Shown here piece by piece: positions 17,942-25,134 of a DNA stretch of 64,000 nt. The stretch lies in contig NZ_CP033917.1 in the NCBI RefSeq assembly GCF_003815655.1, positions 4,746,760-4,810,759 on the forward strand. Direction: 5' to 3'. Below the pieces are notes generated by a model. It worked only from the letters and a program-made list of their open reading frames with translations. It did not search any database and was not told the DNA's origin. This DNA comes from Chryseobacterium sp. G0201. Its GTDB lineage: Bacteria > Bacteroidota > Bacteroidia > Flavobacteriales > Weeksellaceae. How positions within the stretch are numbered: position 1 is the first letter of the stretch; each line of letters opens with the position of its first letter. Position numbers and translations under genes: made by a program.

Positions 17942-20900
17942 CTAACGTTTGATTACTTTCACTGTTTTCACCGTATTACCAGCAGTATTTACCTGAACCA
18001 GATAAACTCCTGATGCAAATCCTGAGAAATCAACCGTTCCTTTCGTATCATTAATAACTTTAGTCGTTACCAGCTGTCCTGCTGCACTGTAAACTGTAAC
18101 TGAAACAATCTTTTCATTATATGAAACATTCAGGTAATCCTGTACCGGATTCGGGAACACTTTCAGATTATCATTCTTTGATAGTGTTGAAGTTTCATCC
18201 ACTGCTAATGTACTTACAGGACATACAACAGGAACGAAAATTCTCTTTTGAACATATGTACCATCTCCTATTTGACCAGAACTATTATGCCCACATCCTG
18301 ATAAAAATCCATTATTATCTATTACAAATGTATTGAATGAACCTCCTATAACAGTTTGTCTGTTAGTGGAATTTCCTATTTGCATTGGAGTATATTTAAA
18401 GTCTGTAGTTCCGTCTCCCAATTGTCCAACATCATTTAATCCCCATGTCCAAAGTGTTCCATCGGTTTTTATTCCTAAAGAAGTATAAAAATTGTTAGCA
18501 TCAATACTTTTCCAATTTGTAGATGATCCAATTTGTATAGGACTTGTTTTACTCGTTGTAGTTCCGTCACCTAATTGCCCATAAGTATTAATTCCCCAAG
18601 CCCATAAGGTTCCATCGGTTTTTATTCCTAACGAATAATTAAGTCCGCCAACAATACTTTTCCAATTTGTAGCTGTTCCAATTTGTGTTGGAGTAGATTT
18701 ATTTACTAAAGTTCCATCACCTAATTGTCCATTACTATTAAGTCCCCAAGCCCATAATGTTCCATTAGTCTTGATGGCAACAGTATGCTGTACTCCAGGT
18801 GCTACCATTTTCCAATCATTTGCTGTTCCTATTTGTGTTGGAACAGAAATATTTACTGCAGTTCCATCTCCTAACTGTCCGTTATCATTAAGTCCCCAAG
18901 CCCAAAGTGTTCCATTGGATTTTATAGCCACTGTATAATTGTCTCCAGTTGTAATACTTGTCCAATCATTTGCTGTTCCTATTTGTGTTGGAGTAGATTT
19001 ATTTACTAAAGTTCCATCACCTAATTGTCCGTTATTATTATATCCCCAAGCCCATAATGTTCCATTTGTTTTTAATGCTATAGAGTGAAATTTACCAGCA
19101 GATACTTTTGACCAATTATTTGCTACTCCAATTTGTGTTGGAGTAATCTTTTGTATATTCGTTCCATCTCCTAACTGTCCATAATTATTGCCTCCCCATG
19201 CCCATAATGTTCCATCGGTCTTTATTCCTAATGAATAAGTATCTCCGGGACTAAAGTTTTGCCAACAACCTGTTGTAGATGTAGGAAGTGTAGTAAATGA
19301 TCCTCCCGGTATCCAATTAACTTGGCTGCTGGATCCACAATTAGAACTTACCCACCAATAGTAAATGGTATTAGGTAATAAATTTGTCAAATTTGCCGTT
19401 GTGGAAGATGTAGTTCCATCTATACCACCAATCGTTGAATTTGTACTGTAAAGATACTGATAACCTCCGCTAGGAGCCGATGTCGGTGCCACCCAATTAA
19501 GAGTAGCTGATGAAGAAGTTATATTAGAGCTGTACAATTGACTTGGAGGATTACAACTTCCCGATGTCGGACAAGTGATAGAAGTGAATGAAGTTTTATA
19601 CACTGTAGTACCATCTCCTAATTGTCCTCCTGCGTTATTTCCAGTAGCTTTCAAAAAAGCATCATTATCTATAGCTAGAGTATGAGTTGAACCCGCAGAA
19701 ACCATGCTAAAGTCGGTAGCATTTCCTACAGAAATTGAGTTTGAACTATTCATAGTACCGTTACCGAACTCTCCAGAATCGTTTCGCCCGCAAAAAAATA
19801 TATTTCCAGGTGTTATTGTACCTACCGTATAATACGATCCTGCATCAATACTTTTAATCTGATCAAATACTGCAGTTGGTGTAGATCTGTTGGTATTGGT
19901 ACCATCACCAAGTTGTCCCTCGTTATTTCTTCCCCAAGTATAGAGAGATCCATTTGCATTGCTTGCTACAGAATGATAAGATCCCGCTGCAATATTTGTC
20001 CAACTCGTATCAGTTCCTATTTGTATAGGTATTATTTTATTTACCGTTGTACCGTCACCTAACTGGCCATACTGATTGTATCCCCAAGCCCAAAGTGTTC
20101 CATTGGTTTTTATGGCGAGAGAAAACTCAGTACCAGTTGCGATACTACGCCAATTAGTTGCTGTTCCTATTTGTGTAGGTACAACTTTAGTTACCATCGT
20201 TCCGTCACCTAATTGCCCACTACTATTAGACCCCCAAGCCCAAAGTGTTCCGTTTGTTTTTATGGCTAATGTATGAGCGCTTGTTATATCTACCTCTGCC
20301 CAGTCGGTAGCGGTTCCTATTTGTGTAGGAGTATTTCTGTCGACCGTAGTTCCGTCTCCCAGTTGACCTGCCCAGTTGTAGCCCCAAGCCCAAAGTGTTC
20401 CATCTGTTTTTATTGCAATTGAATACAGAGCACCTGCAACAACTTTTCTCCAATTATTGGCAGTTCCTATCTGGGTTGGGACATTTTTAGGAACCGTAGT
20501 TCCGTCACCTAACTGGCCATACTGATTGATTCCCCATGCCCAAAGTGTTCCATCTGTTTTTATTCCCAAAGAATGGGTACCGCCTGCACTAATTTTTTGC
20601 CAACAACCCGCAGGAGGAAGTGTTGTAAAAGATCCTCCGGGAATCCAAGCGCTTTGGTTGGATCCGCAATTAGACATCACCCACCAGTAGTAAGTAGTAT
20701 TAGGTAATAAATTGGTTGCATTGGCTGTTGTTAAAACAGTATTCCCATTGGCTGCTCCCATAGTTGGAGACGTACCATATGCATATACATATCCTCCGGT
20801 AGGCGCTGTTGCTGAAGGTGACCAATTCAAGGTAGCTGTTGTAGAAGTAATATTTGAAGTATACAACTGACTTGGAGGATTACAACTTGTAATACAGGCA

Positions 20901-21988
20901 ACCGGAACAAATGAATATCTCTGAGTAGTCGTACCATCACCTATTTGCCCTGAATCATTAGCTCCACAGCCTGACAAATATCCATCTACATTTATAAATA
21001 GTGTATTTTTTCTGCCTCCGACAATCATTTGTCCATTGCTTACAGTTCCGATATATGCTGGTGAATTTTGATTCGTTCCTGTACCGTTTCCTAATTGTCC
21101 AAAACTATTATCTCCACATGTATAGGTATTTCCGTTAGAAAGAATGAACATAGAATGTCCGTTACCTGCTGCAATACTTTTAACCCCTGTAGTAATTACA
21201 GTAGGAGTATTTTTATTAGTATTGGTATAATCACCTAACTGGCCGAAATCATTTTGTCCCCAAACAAAAAGATTACTACTGGTTTTATAAGCTAACGAAT
21301 GGTTAAGACCTGCAGCAATATCTTGCCAATCTGTTGCGATTCCAATTTGAATCGGGTTAGATTTGCTTGTATTGGTACCATCACCTAACTGTCCTGCTCC
21401 GTTACTTCCCCAAGCCCAAAGCGTTCCATTGGTTTTTATGCCTAGTGTATGATATCCTCCCAGTACAACTTTTCGCCAGTTCGTAGCTGTACCAACTTGA
21501 GTCGGAGTCGTAATATCAGCGGTAATTCCGCCTCCCAATTGTGCAGTTCCATTATTTCCCCATCCCCAAAGTGTTCCGTTTGTTTTTATGGCGACTGTCT
21601 GAGCAATTCCGGCACTTACACTTTGCCAATTGGTGGCAGTTCCTATTTGCGTCGGAATATTTCTACTTATTGTAGTTCCGTCACCTAATTGGCTGCTGCC
21701 ATTAAATCCCCAAGCCCAAAGTGTTCCATCGGTTTTTATAGCAACGGTATGCGAGCTACCAGCCACTACTTTTGTCCAATTATTTGCAGTTCCTATCTGC
21801 GTTGGTTTATTTCTACTTGTTGTAGTTCCGTCGCCTAGCTGGCCATTACCGTTAAGACCCCATGCCCACAATGTTCCGTCTTTTTTTATTCCTACAGAAT
21901 GGCTGAAACCAGAGCTCACGCTTTGCCAACACTGGGCAAATGACTGTAAGCTGATTAACAGCATTAATAAATAAAGAATTTTCTTCAT
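17942..21988 (-). CDS. Secreted RCC1-repeat protein with T9SS sorting domain (three seven-blade propellers)
   Basis: A 1348-residue protein with a signal peptide (ILYLLMLLISLQSFA, 4-18). I count 21 RCC1-type repeats of about 50 residues, each built around TDGTLWAWGxNxxGQLGDGT and PTQIGTAxNW. They fall in three sets of seven (about 20-370, 461-815 and 906-1265), so three complete propellers are expected. The first two sets are each followed by an FN3-like linker (NPPSQLYTSNITSTTATLNW, ending near IPGGSFTTLP). The C terminus (about 1275-1348) is a type A T9SS sorting domain with VFPNPVQDYLNV and GVYLVQV. It should be exported and anchored to the cell surface by T9SS. Binding partner unknown; bacterial RCC1-like proteins are mostly uncharacterised. 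It is monocistronic, with a candidate promoter 425 bases upstream. Confidence 0.9.
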   Translation of the reverse strand: MKKILYLLMLLISLQSFAQCWQSVSSGFSHSVGIKKDGTLWAWGLNGNGQLGDGTTTSRNKPTQIGTANNWTKVVAGSSHTVAIKTDGTLWAWGFNGSSQLGDGTTISRNIPTQIGTATNWQSVSAGIAQTVAIKTNGTLWGWGNNGTAQLGGGITADITTPTQVGTATNWRKVVLGGYHTLGIKTNGTLWAWGSNGAGQLGDGTNTSKSNPIQIGIATDWQDIAAGLNHSLAYKTSSNLFVWGQNDFGQLGDYTNTNKNTPTVITTGVKSIAAGNGHSMFILSNGNTYTCGDNSFGQLGNGTGTNQNSPAYIGTVSNGQMIVGGRKNTLFINVDGYLSGCGANDSGQIGDGTTTQRYSFVPVACITSCNPPSQLYTSNITSTTATLNWSPSATAPTGGYVYAYGTSPTMGAANGNTVLTTANATNLLPNTTYYWWVMSNCGSNQSAWIPGGSFTTLPPAGCWQKISAGGTHSLGIKTDGTLWAWGINQYGQLGDGTTVPKNVPTQIGTANNWRKVVAGALYSIAIKTDGTLWAWGYNWAGQLGDGTTVDRNTPTQIGTATDWAEVDITSAHTLAIKTNGTLWAWGSNSSGQLGDGTMVTKVVPTQIGTATNWRSIATGTEFSLAIKTNGTLWAWGYNQYGQLGDGTTVNKIIPIQIGTDTSWTNIAAGSYHSVASNANGSLYTWGRNNEGQLGDGTNTNRSTPTAVFDQIKSIDAGSYYTVGTITPGNIFFCGRNDSGEFGNGTMNSSNSISVGNATDFSMVSAGSTHTLAIDNDAFLKATGNNAGGQLGDGTTVYKTSFTSITCPTSGSCNPPSQLYSSNITSSSATLNWVAPTSAPSGGYQYLYSTNSTIGGIDGTTSSTTANLTNLLPNTIYYWWVSSNCGSSSQVNWIPGGSFTTLPTSTTGCWQNFSPGDTYSLGIKTDGTLWAWGGNNYGQLGDGTNIQKITPTQIGVANNWSKVSAGKFHSIALKTNGTLWAWGYNNNGQLGDGTLVNKSTPTQIGTANDWTSITTGDNYTVAIKSNGTLWAWGLNDNGQLGDGTAVNISVPTQIGTANDWKMVAPGVQHTVAIKTNGTLWAWGLNSNGQLGDGTLVNKSTPTQIGTATNWKSIVGGLNYSLGIKTDGTLWAWGINTYGQLGDGTTTSKTSPIQIGSSTNWKSIDANNFYTSLGIKTDGTLWTWGLNDVGQLGDGTTDFKYTPMQIGNSTNRQTVIGGSFNTFVIDNNGFLSGCGHNSSGQIGDGTYVQKRIFVPVVCPVSTLAVDETSTLSKNDNLKVFPNPVQDYLNVSYNEKIVSVTVYSAAGQLVTTKVINDTKGTVDFSGFASGVYLVQVNTAGNTVKTVKVIKR
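18680..19030 (-). repeat. Two identical 50-base blocks inside the RCC1 gene
   Basis: Bases 18680-18729 and 18981-19030 are identical, two blades (301 bases) apart in the third propeller. Blades 2 and 4 share GQLGDGTLVNKSTPTQIGTA. Identity at wobble positions points to recent duplication or gene conversion between blades. Confidence 0.8.
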
Positions 21989-22250
21989 GTTTTAGTTTTA
22001 ATATTGTCCTACTCGTTTAGCTTTTCGGTTTCGCTTCGTTTGAATGGTTTCGGAACTCCATAAAAAATGAGTCTCGATCAATGAATGAACGCAGATTTAA
22101 AAATATTTTCGTTGATAAAAATGTGGTATCGTCACTGGTAAAATCTAAATTTTCTTTGGTATCACAAAAATTTACATCTAATTTTAGGAAATAGTTAAAT
22201 AGGCCCTATTAATTAAATATGACTTGTTGTTCTAAAGAAATTTTAAGAAA

Positions 22251-22328
22251 TTACGATTGTTTTAAATTGTTGGATACAATTAGGATTGACGAATTAATAA
22301 AATACGGTGTAGTTTTCTTCATTTTCAT
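22251..22328 (-). CDS. Possible 25-residue small ORF in the RCC1 leader
   Basis: Starting 85 bases after the candidate promoter, an ATG opens MKMKKTTPYFINSSILIVSN and runs 25 codons to TAA. A second ATG two codons in is an alternative start. The Lys-rich start and hydrophobic middle are compatible with a leader or small peptide, but a frame this short arises easily by chance. No homologue is recognised. Confidence 0.15.
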   Translation of the reverse strand: MKMKKTTPYFINSSILIVSNNLKQS

Positions 22329-22412
22329 GATTTAATTAGTTTTCTTTTTTAGGTTTTAGTTTTTTAGTTAAAAACAACAAGGTCATCAACGATGATTTTA
22401 TGTTGCCGTTTG

Positions 22413-22442
22413 CAAAAATATATCTTTCTTATGGACTATCAA
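22413..22442 (-). promoter_or_regulatory. Flavobacterial promoter upstream of the RCC1 gene
   Basis: On the minus strand TATTTTTG (complement of 22413-22420) matches TAnnTTTG, and TTG (complement of 22440-22442) is 19 bases upstream. The transcript would have an untranslated leader of about 420 bases before the RCC1 start, unless it serves a small unannotated gene. Confidence 0.5.
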
Positions 22443-22632
22443 ATAGTTGACAGAAAATAGTAGTATTTTTTTTCCATACGATGTTGCTACATTTTACAGA
22501 ACGAATCAGAATCAAACTTTTTTAGGAGCAAAAAGATGGCAGATGACATCAAATTTTACTAAAATGAGATGTATCATAGATAAGGTTGAATATTTTAGCT
22601 AAATTTGCTCCTTCATTTTTTAAATATCACAC

Positions 22633-22728
22633 ATGAAAAAAAAATTAATTTACAATTTTCCCGTTCTTTGGCAAAAGCCTGCAAAACGACAGTCATTAAT
22701 TTTGAAATACCTAATTCAAATAGTTTAA
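22633..22728 (+). CDS. Possible 31-residue small ORF
   Basis: An ATG 26 bases after a TAAATTTG -7 box (22600-22607) opens MKKKLIYNFPVLWQKPAKRQ and continues to a TAA at 22726-22728. It is basic and short. No -33 element is correctly spaced and no family is recognised, so it may be chance. Confidence 0.15.
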   Translation: MKKKLIYNFPVLWQKPAKRQSLILKYLIQIV

Positions 22729-23100
22729 AAGTATTCTTATTAAAAAATGGTTTATCTTAATACTTCAAACGCATAATTAACATTTATTTTAAATTAGAAT
22801 TCATTTACGTGAATAAAATTGGTTAACAACTGTCTTTTAATACATTATAGATTAAAACAGATGTATGATATCTCAGACAGCTTCTTAGCATAATCTAAAA
22901 CCATAACCTTTATAAAACCCTCACAAATAAAGGAATATAGGCAATAAACACAGTATAATGAAATGCATAGCATTCATGGTATCTAGACTATGGATATTAA
23001 AAAAAAATGCTACTTTTGCTCACAGGAATAAAAATTGTTTTTTTAGCGTTTTTATTAGTAATTTAGATATACCAAATTATAAAACATTAAAAATCATCAC

Positions 23101-23694
23101 ATGAAAAAAATAATTCTACTATTTACTTGCATGTTCGGTATTTCGGTATTTTCACAGATAAAAGTCTTGAAAAACGAAACTTTAGTGGAAATTGGTAAAG
23201 ATAATTCCGTTGGTTTATATAAAAAAGAAGATAAATTCACGATCAACTACCAGGATCTTAACACCGCTAATCTAAATACTTTCAGATCTTTTTCATTTCA
23301 AAATATGAATAAAGATGTTGAAGGCTTATATAAAATGATCACCGACGGATTTATTGATTCTCCGGCAGGAAATATTGTATTGGAACTTCCTAATGATATT
23401 ATTGAGCTTCATTATGAGAAAAACTTCGGACAGCCAACTGTTCAGTTTATTCAATATATCAATAAGAATAAAAAATATGTTGGGAAATCGCAATTTCTAA
23501 ACAAAAAACAGGTTGATAAGCTTTTTGGAAAAACAAACGGCAAATCTGCATTGTACGAGAGATCTGTAGCAAAAACAAATTCTACAATGGGTACAACAAG
23601 CTATAATTCTTCAACGAGTACAGCAACCCCTTTAAATGACACTCCCGCAAAGGCACAATCTTCTTCGCCTAAAAGCAAGAAATATAAAAAATAA
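23101..23694 (+). CDS. Secreted protein of unknown function
   Basis: A 197-residue protein with a clear signal peptide (IILLFTCMFGISVFSQ, residues 4-19). The mature part is soluble and beta-rich by eye, with VLELPNDIIELHYEKNFGQP near the middle. It ends in a Ser/Thr/Ala-rich tail (about 160-197) finishing in basic residues. No domain is recognised. A -7 box TACTTTTG lies at 23011-23018. The gene is followed by its own terminator, so it is probably a single-gene unit. Confidence 0.8.
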   Translation: MKKIILLFTCMFGISVFSQIKVLKNETLVEIGKDNSVGLYKKEDKFTINYQDLNTANLNTFRSFSFQNMNKDVEGLYKMITDGFIDSPAGNIVLELPNDIIELHYEKNFGQPTVQFIQYINKNKKYVGKSQFLNKKQVDKLFGKTNGKSALYERSVAKTNSTMGTTSYNSSTSTATPLNDTPAKAQSSSPKSKKYKK

Positions 23695-23717
23695 TCAATC
23701 TTTACAAAACATAATTA

Positions 23718-23744
23718 AACTCATTCTTCCCGGATGAGTTTTTT
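23718..23744 (+). terminator. Rho-independent terminator
   Basis: AACTCAT (23718-23724) pairs with ATGAGTT (23734-23740) around a nine-base loop and runs into a T-tract. It lies 24 bases after the secreted protein gene and just upstream of the next gene's -7 box. Confidence 0.75.
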
Positions 23745-23777
23745 ATTTCTATTTTTGTAAAAACATTGTTTTCATTT

Positions 23778-24497
23778 ATGTCACTTCAAATAAGCAATCT
23801 GACCAAAAAATTTGGTGAACAAACCGCACTTAACAATATTAATATCTCAATTGATAAAAGCGAGATCATCGGTCTTCTCGGTCCTAATGGAGCAGGAAAA
23901 TCTACTTTAATGAAATCTATCGTTGGTGCATTGAAAATAGATGAAGGTGAAATAATTTTCAATGGAAAAAACATTTCCGAACACGAGATCGAAAGCAAGA
24001 AAAACATTGGTTTCTTACCTGAAAACAATCCGTTATACCTGGAAATGTACGTGAAAGAATACCTGCGGTTTGTTGCAAATATTCATAAAATTTCTGAAAA
24101 AAGAGTTGATGAAGTGATTGATTTAGTTGGAATTACTCCTGAAAAATCTAAGAAAATCAGTCAGCTTTCTAAAGGGTACAAACAAAGAGTTGGTTTGGCA
24201 CAAGCCATTATTCATCAACCTGATTTATTGATTTTAGATGAACCTACCAATGGTTTGGATCCCAATCAAATTATTGAAATAAGAAATGTTGTAAAGGAAA
24301 TCGGCAAAGAAAAAACAGTTTTACTTTCTACACACATCATGCAGGAAGTTGAAGCGCTTTGTTCGCGTGTGATTCTTATTCACAAAGGAAATATTCTTCA
24401 GGACTGCCCGATTGATGAGTTTAAAGGCAAATTCGGAAGTCTGGAAGAGGCTTTCGCAAGCTATACACAAACGGAAACAGTAAGCATAACAGAATAA
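23778..24497 (+). CDS. GldA-like ABC transporter ATP-binding protein (short form)
   Basis: The ATG at 23778 gives 239 residues. A TTG four codons upstream is possible, but a -7 box TATTTTTG at 23750-23757 leaves about 20 bases of leader to the ATG. Walker A is GPNGAGKST (about 36-44), the signature is LSKGYKQRVGLAQA (about 133-146), and Walker B is LLILDEPTNGLDP (about 153-165), followed by the His of LLSTHIMQEVEA. The sequence closely follows flavobacterial GldA (for example PENNPLYLEMYVKEYLRF), which powers a transporter needed for gliding in Flavobacterium. It lacks the roughly 60-residue C-terminal extension of GldA as I recall it, and no permease gene is adjacent. It may be a paralogue with another role. 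Confidence 0.88.
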   Translation: MSLQISNLTKKFGEQTALNNINISIDKSEIIGLLGPNGAGKSTLMKSIVGALKIDEGEIIFNGKNISEHEIESKKNIGFLPENNPLYLEMYVKEYLRFVANIHKISEKRVDEVIDLVGITPEKSKKISQLSKGYKQRVGLAQAIIHQPDLLILDEPTNGLDPNQIIEIRNVVKEIGKEKTVLLSTHIMQEVEALCSRVILIHKGNILQDCPIDEFKGKFGSLEEAFASYTQTETVSITE

Positions 24498-24511
24498 CTT
24501 AATCAAATATA

Positions 24512-24537
24512 AAATCCTGCAATGTGTAGGATTTTTT
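24512..24537 (+). terminator. Rho-independent terminator of the ABC ATPase gene
   Basis: AAATCCT (24512-24518) pairs with AGGATTT (24528-24534) around a nine-base loop, followed by a T-run, 14 bases past the stop codon. Confidence 0.75.
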
Positions 24538-24582
24538 CATTTAGAATATTTCCTCAGATTCAATAGATCTATAGAATTTTCA

Positions 24583-24615
24583 TTGATGAAAACTCGGGGA
24601 TTGGCATTAAATTTG
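24583..24615 (+). promoter_or_regulatory. Flavobacterial promoter for the 24647 gene
   Basis: TTG at 24583-24585 and TAAATTTG at 24608-24615 are separated by 22 bases, within the usual Bacteroidota range. The start codon follows about 31 bases later. Confidence 0.5.
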
Positions 24616-24646
24616 ACAATATCCAAGTAAATCAAAACTCATTACA

Positions 24647-25084
24647 ATGATCAAAAAAATTTTACTGGGAGCATTTTGTATCTCCCAATTTTCATTAGCC
24701 TATGCTGCCGAATTTAAAAATGAATTACCAATAACATCAACGGTCTCTGCAAATTATCAAAAAGCACCTAAAACCGTAATCATTAAAACTAAAAAGTTTA
24801 AAATAAGAATTGATAAACAACCCAACGGTAAATATTTGTACCAATCTTGGGCTGCCAATGCAAAAATCACTTCGAAGCCAAGTATGATCATTCCAGACGG
24901 AGAATTGATTCCTGATGGTACTGGTGGTAACTATTATTATGAATTTGTAAATAATGCTTTCACTTATCAGGTTTGGAGAAATTATTTAACCGATTCAGCG
25001 AAAAAGGCACCTTATACTCTAAGAGTTGATGACAATACAGGAAAAACGATCGTCAATCAAGACGGACAAGTCGTAAAAAATTAA
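24647..25084 (+). CDS. Small secreted protein of unknown function
   Basis: A 145-residue protein with a signal peptide (ILLGAFCISQFSLAYA, about 5-20). The mature part is rich in Lys and Tyr with short beta-like repeats (TVIIKTKKFKIRIDKQPNGK, YLYQSWAANAKI). No family is recognised. It has its own promoter and ends at a strong bidirectional terminator. The YQVWRNYLTD block resembles the earlier YLYQSWAANA, so a duplicated motif around YQxW is possible. Confidence 0.8.
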   Translation: MIKKILLGAFCISQFSLAYAAEFKNELPITSTVSANYQKAPKTVIIKTKKFKIRIDKQPNGKYLYQSWAANAKITSKPSMIIPDGELIPDGTGGNYYYEFVNNAFTYQVWRNYLTDSAKKAPYTLRVDDNTGKTIVNQDGQVVKN

Positions 25085-25085
25085 T

Positions 25086-25117
25086 AAAAAACTCCCACTT
25101 TAAAGTGGGAGTTTTTG
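25086..25117. terminator. Bidirectional terminator
   Basis: A perfect 22-base inverted repeat (25091-25112, 11-base arms around a central TTTAAA) has an A-run before it and a T-run after it. It therefore works for the small secreted gene on the plus strand and the convergent flotillin gene on the minus strand. Confidence 0.9.
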
Positions 25118-25134
25118 TTTTTTATATGTTAATT

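Larger units (their letters stand above)
21989..23100. other. 1.1-kb gene-free region with divergent promoters
   Basis: The longest gene-free stretch in the window, very AT-rich. It contains a well-spaced minus-strand promoter (22413-22442) pointing to the RCC1 gene, and a plus-strand -7 box TACTTTTG (23011-23018), about 80 bases before the secreted protein gene at 23101. Two tiny ORFs are visible: 22251-22328 (minus, 25 codons) and 22633-22728 (plus, 31 codons, with a TAAATTTG box at 22600-22607). Neither has supporting family evidence. I see no tRNA, known riboswitch or strong terminator here. Confidence 0.5.

Noticed and set aside
17942..21988. Several long antisense frames over the RCC1 gene, some Pro/Val-rich
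   Set aside because: They mirror the repeats of the real gene (SVPFVFMA-type strings are the reverse reading of the blade codons) and have no start context.
17942..21988. CRISPR array suggested by the regular repeats near 150 bases
   Set aside because: The repeats are in-frame codons of RCC1 blades, too long and too diverged for CRISPR, and no cas gene is present.
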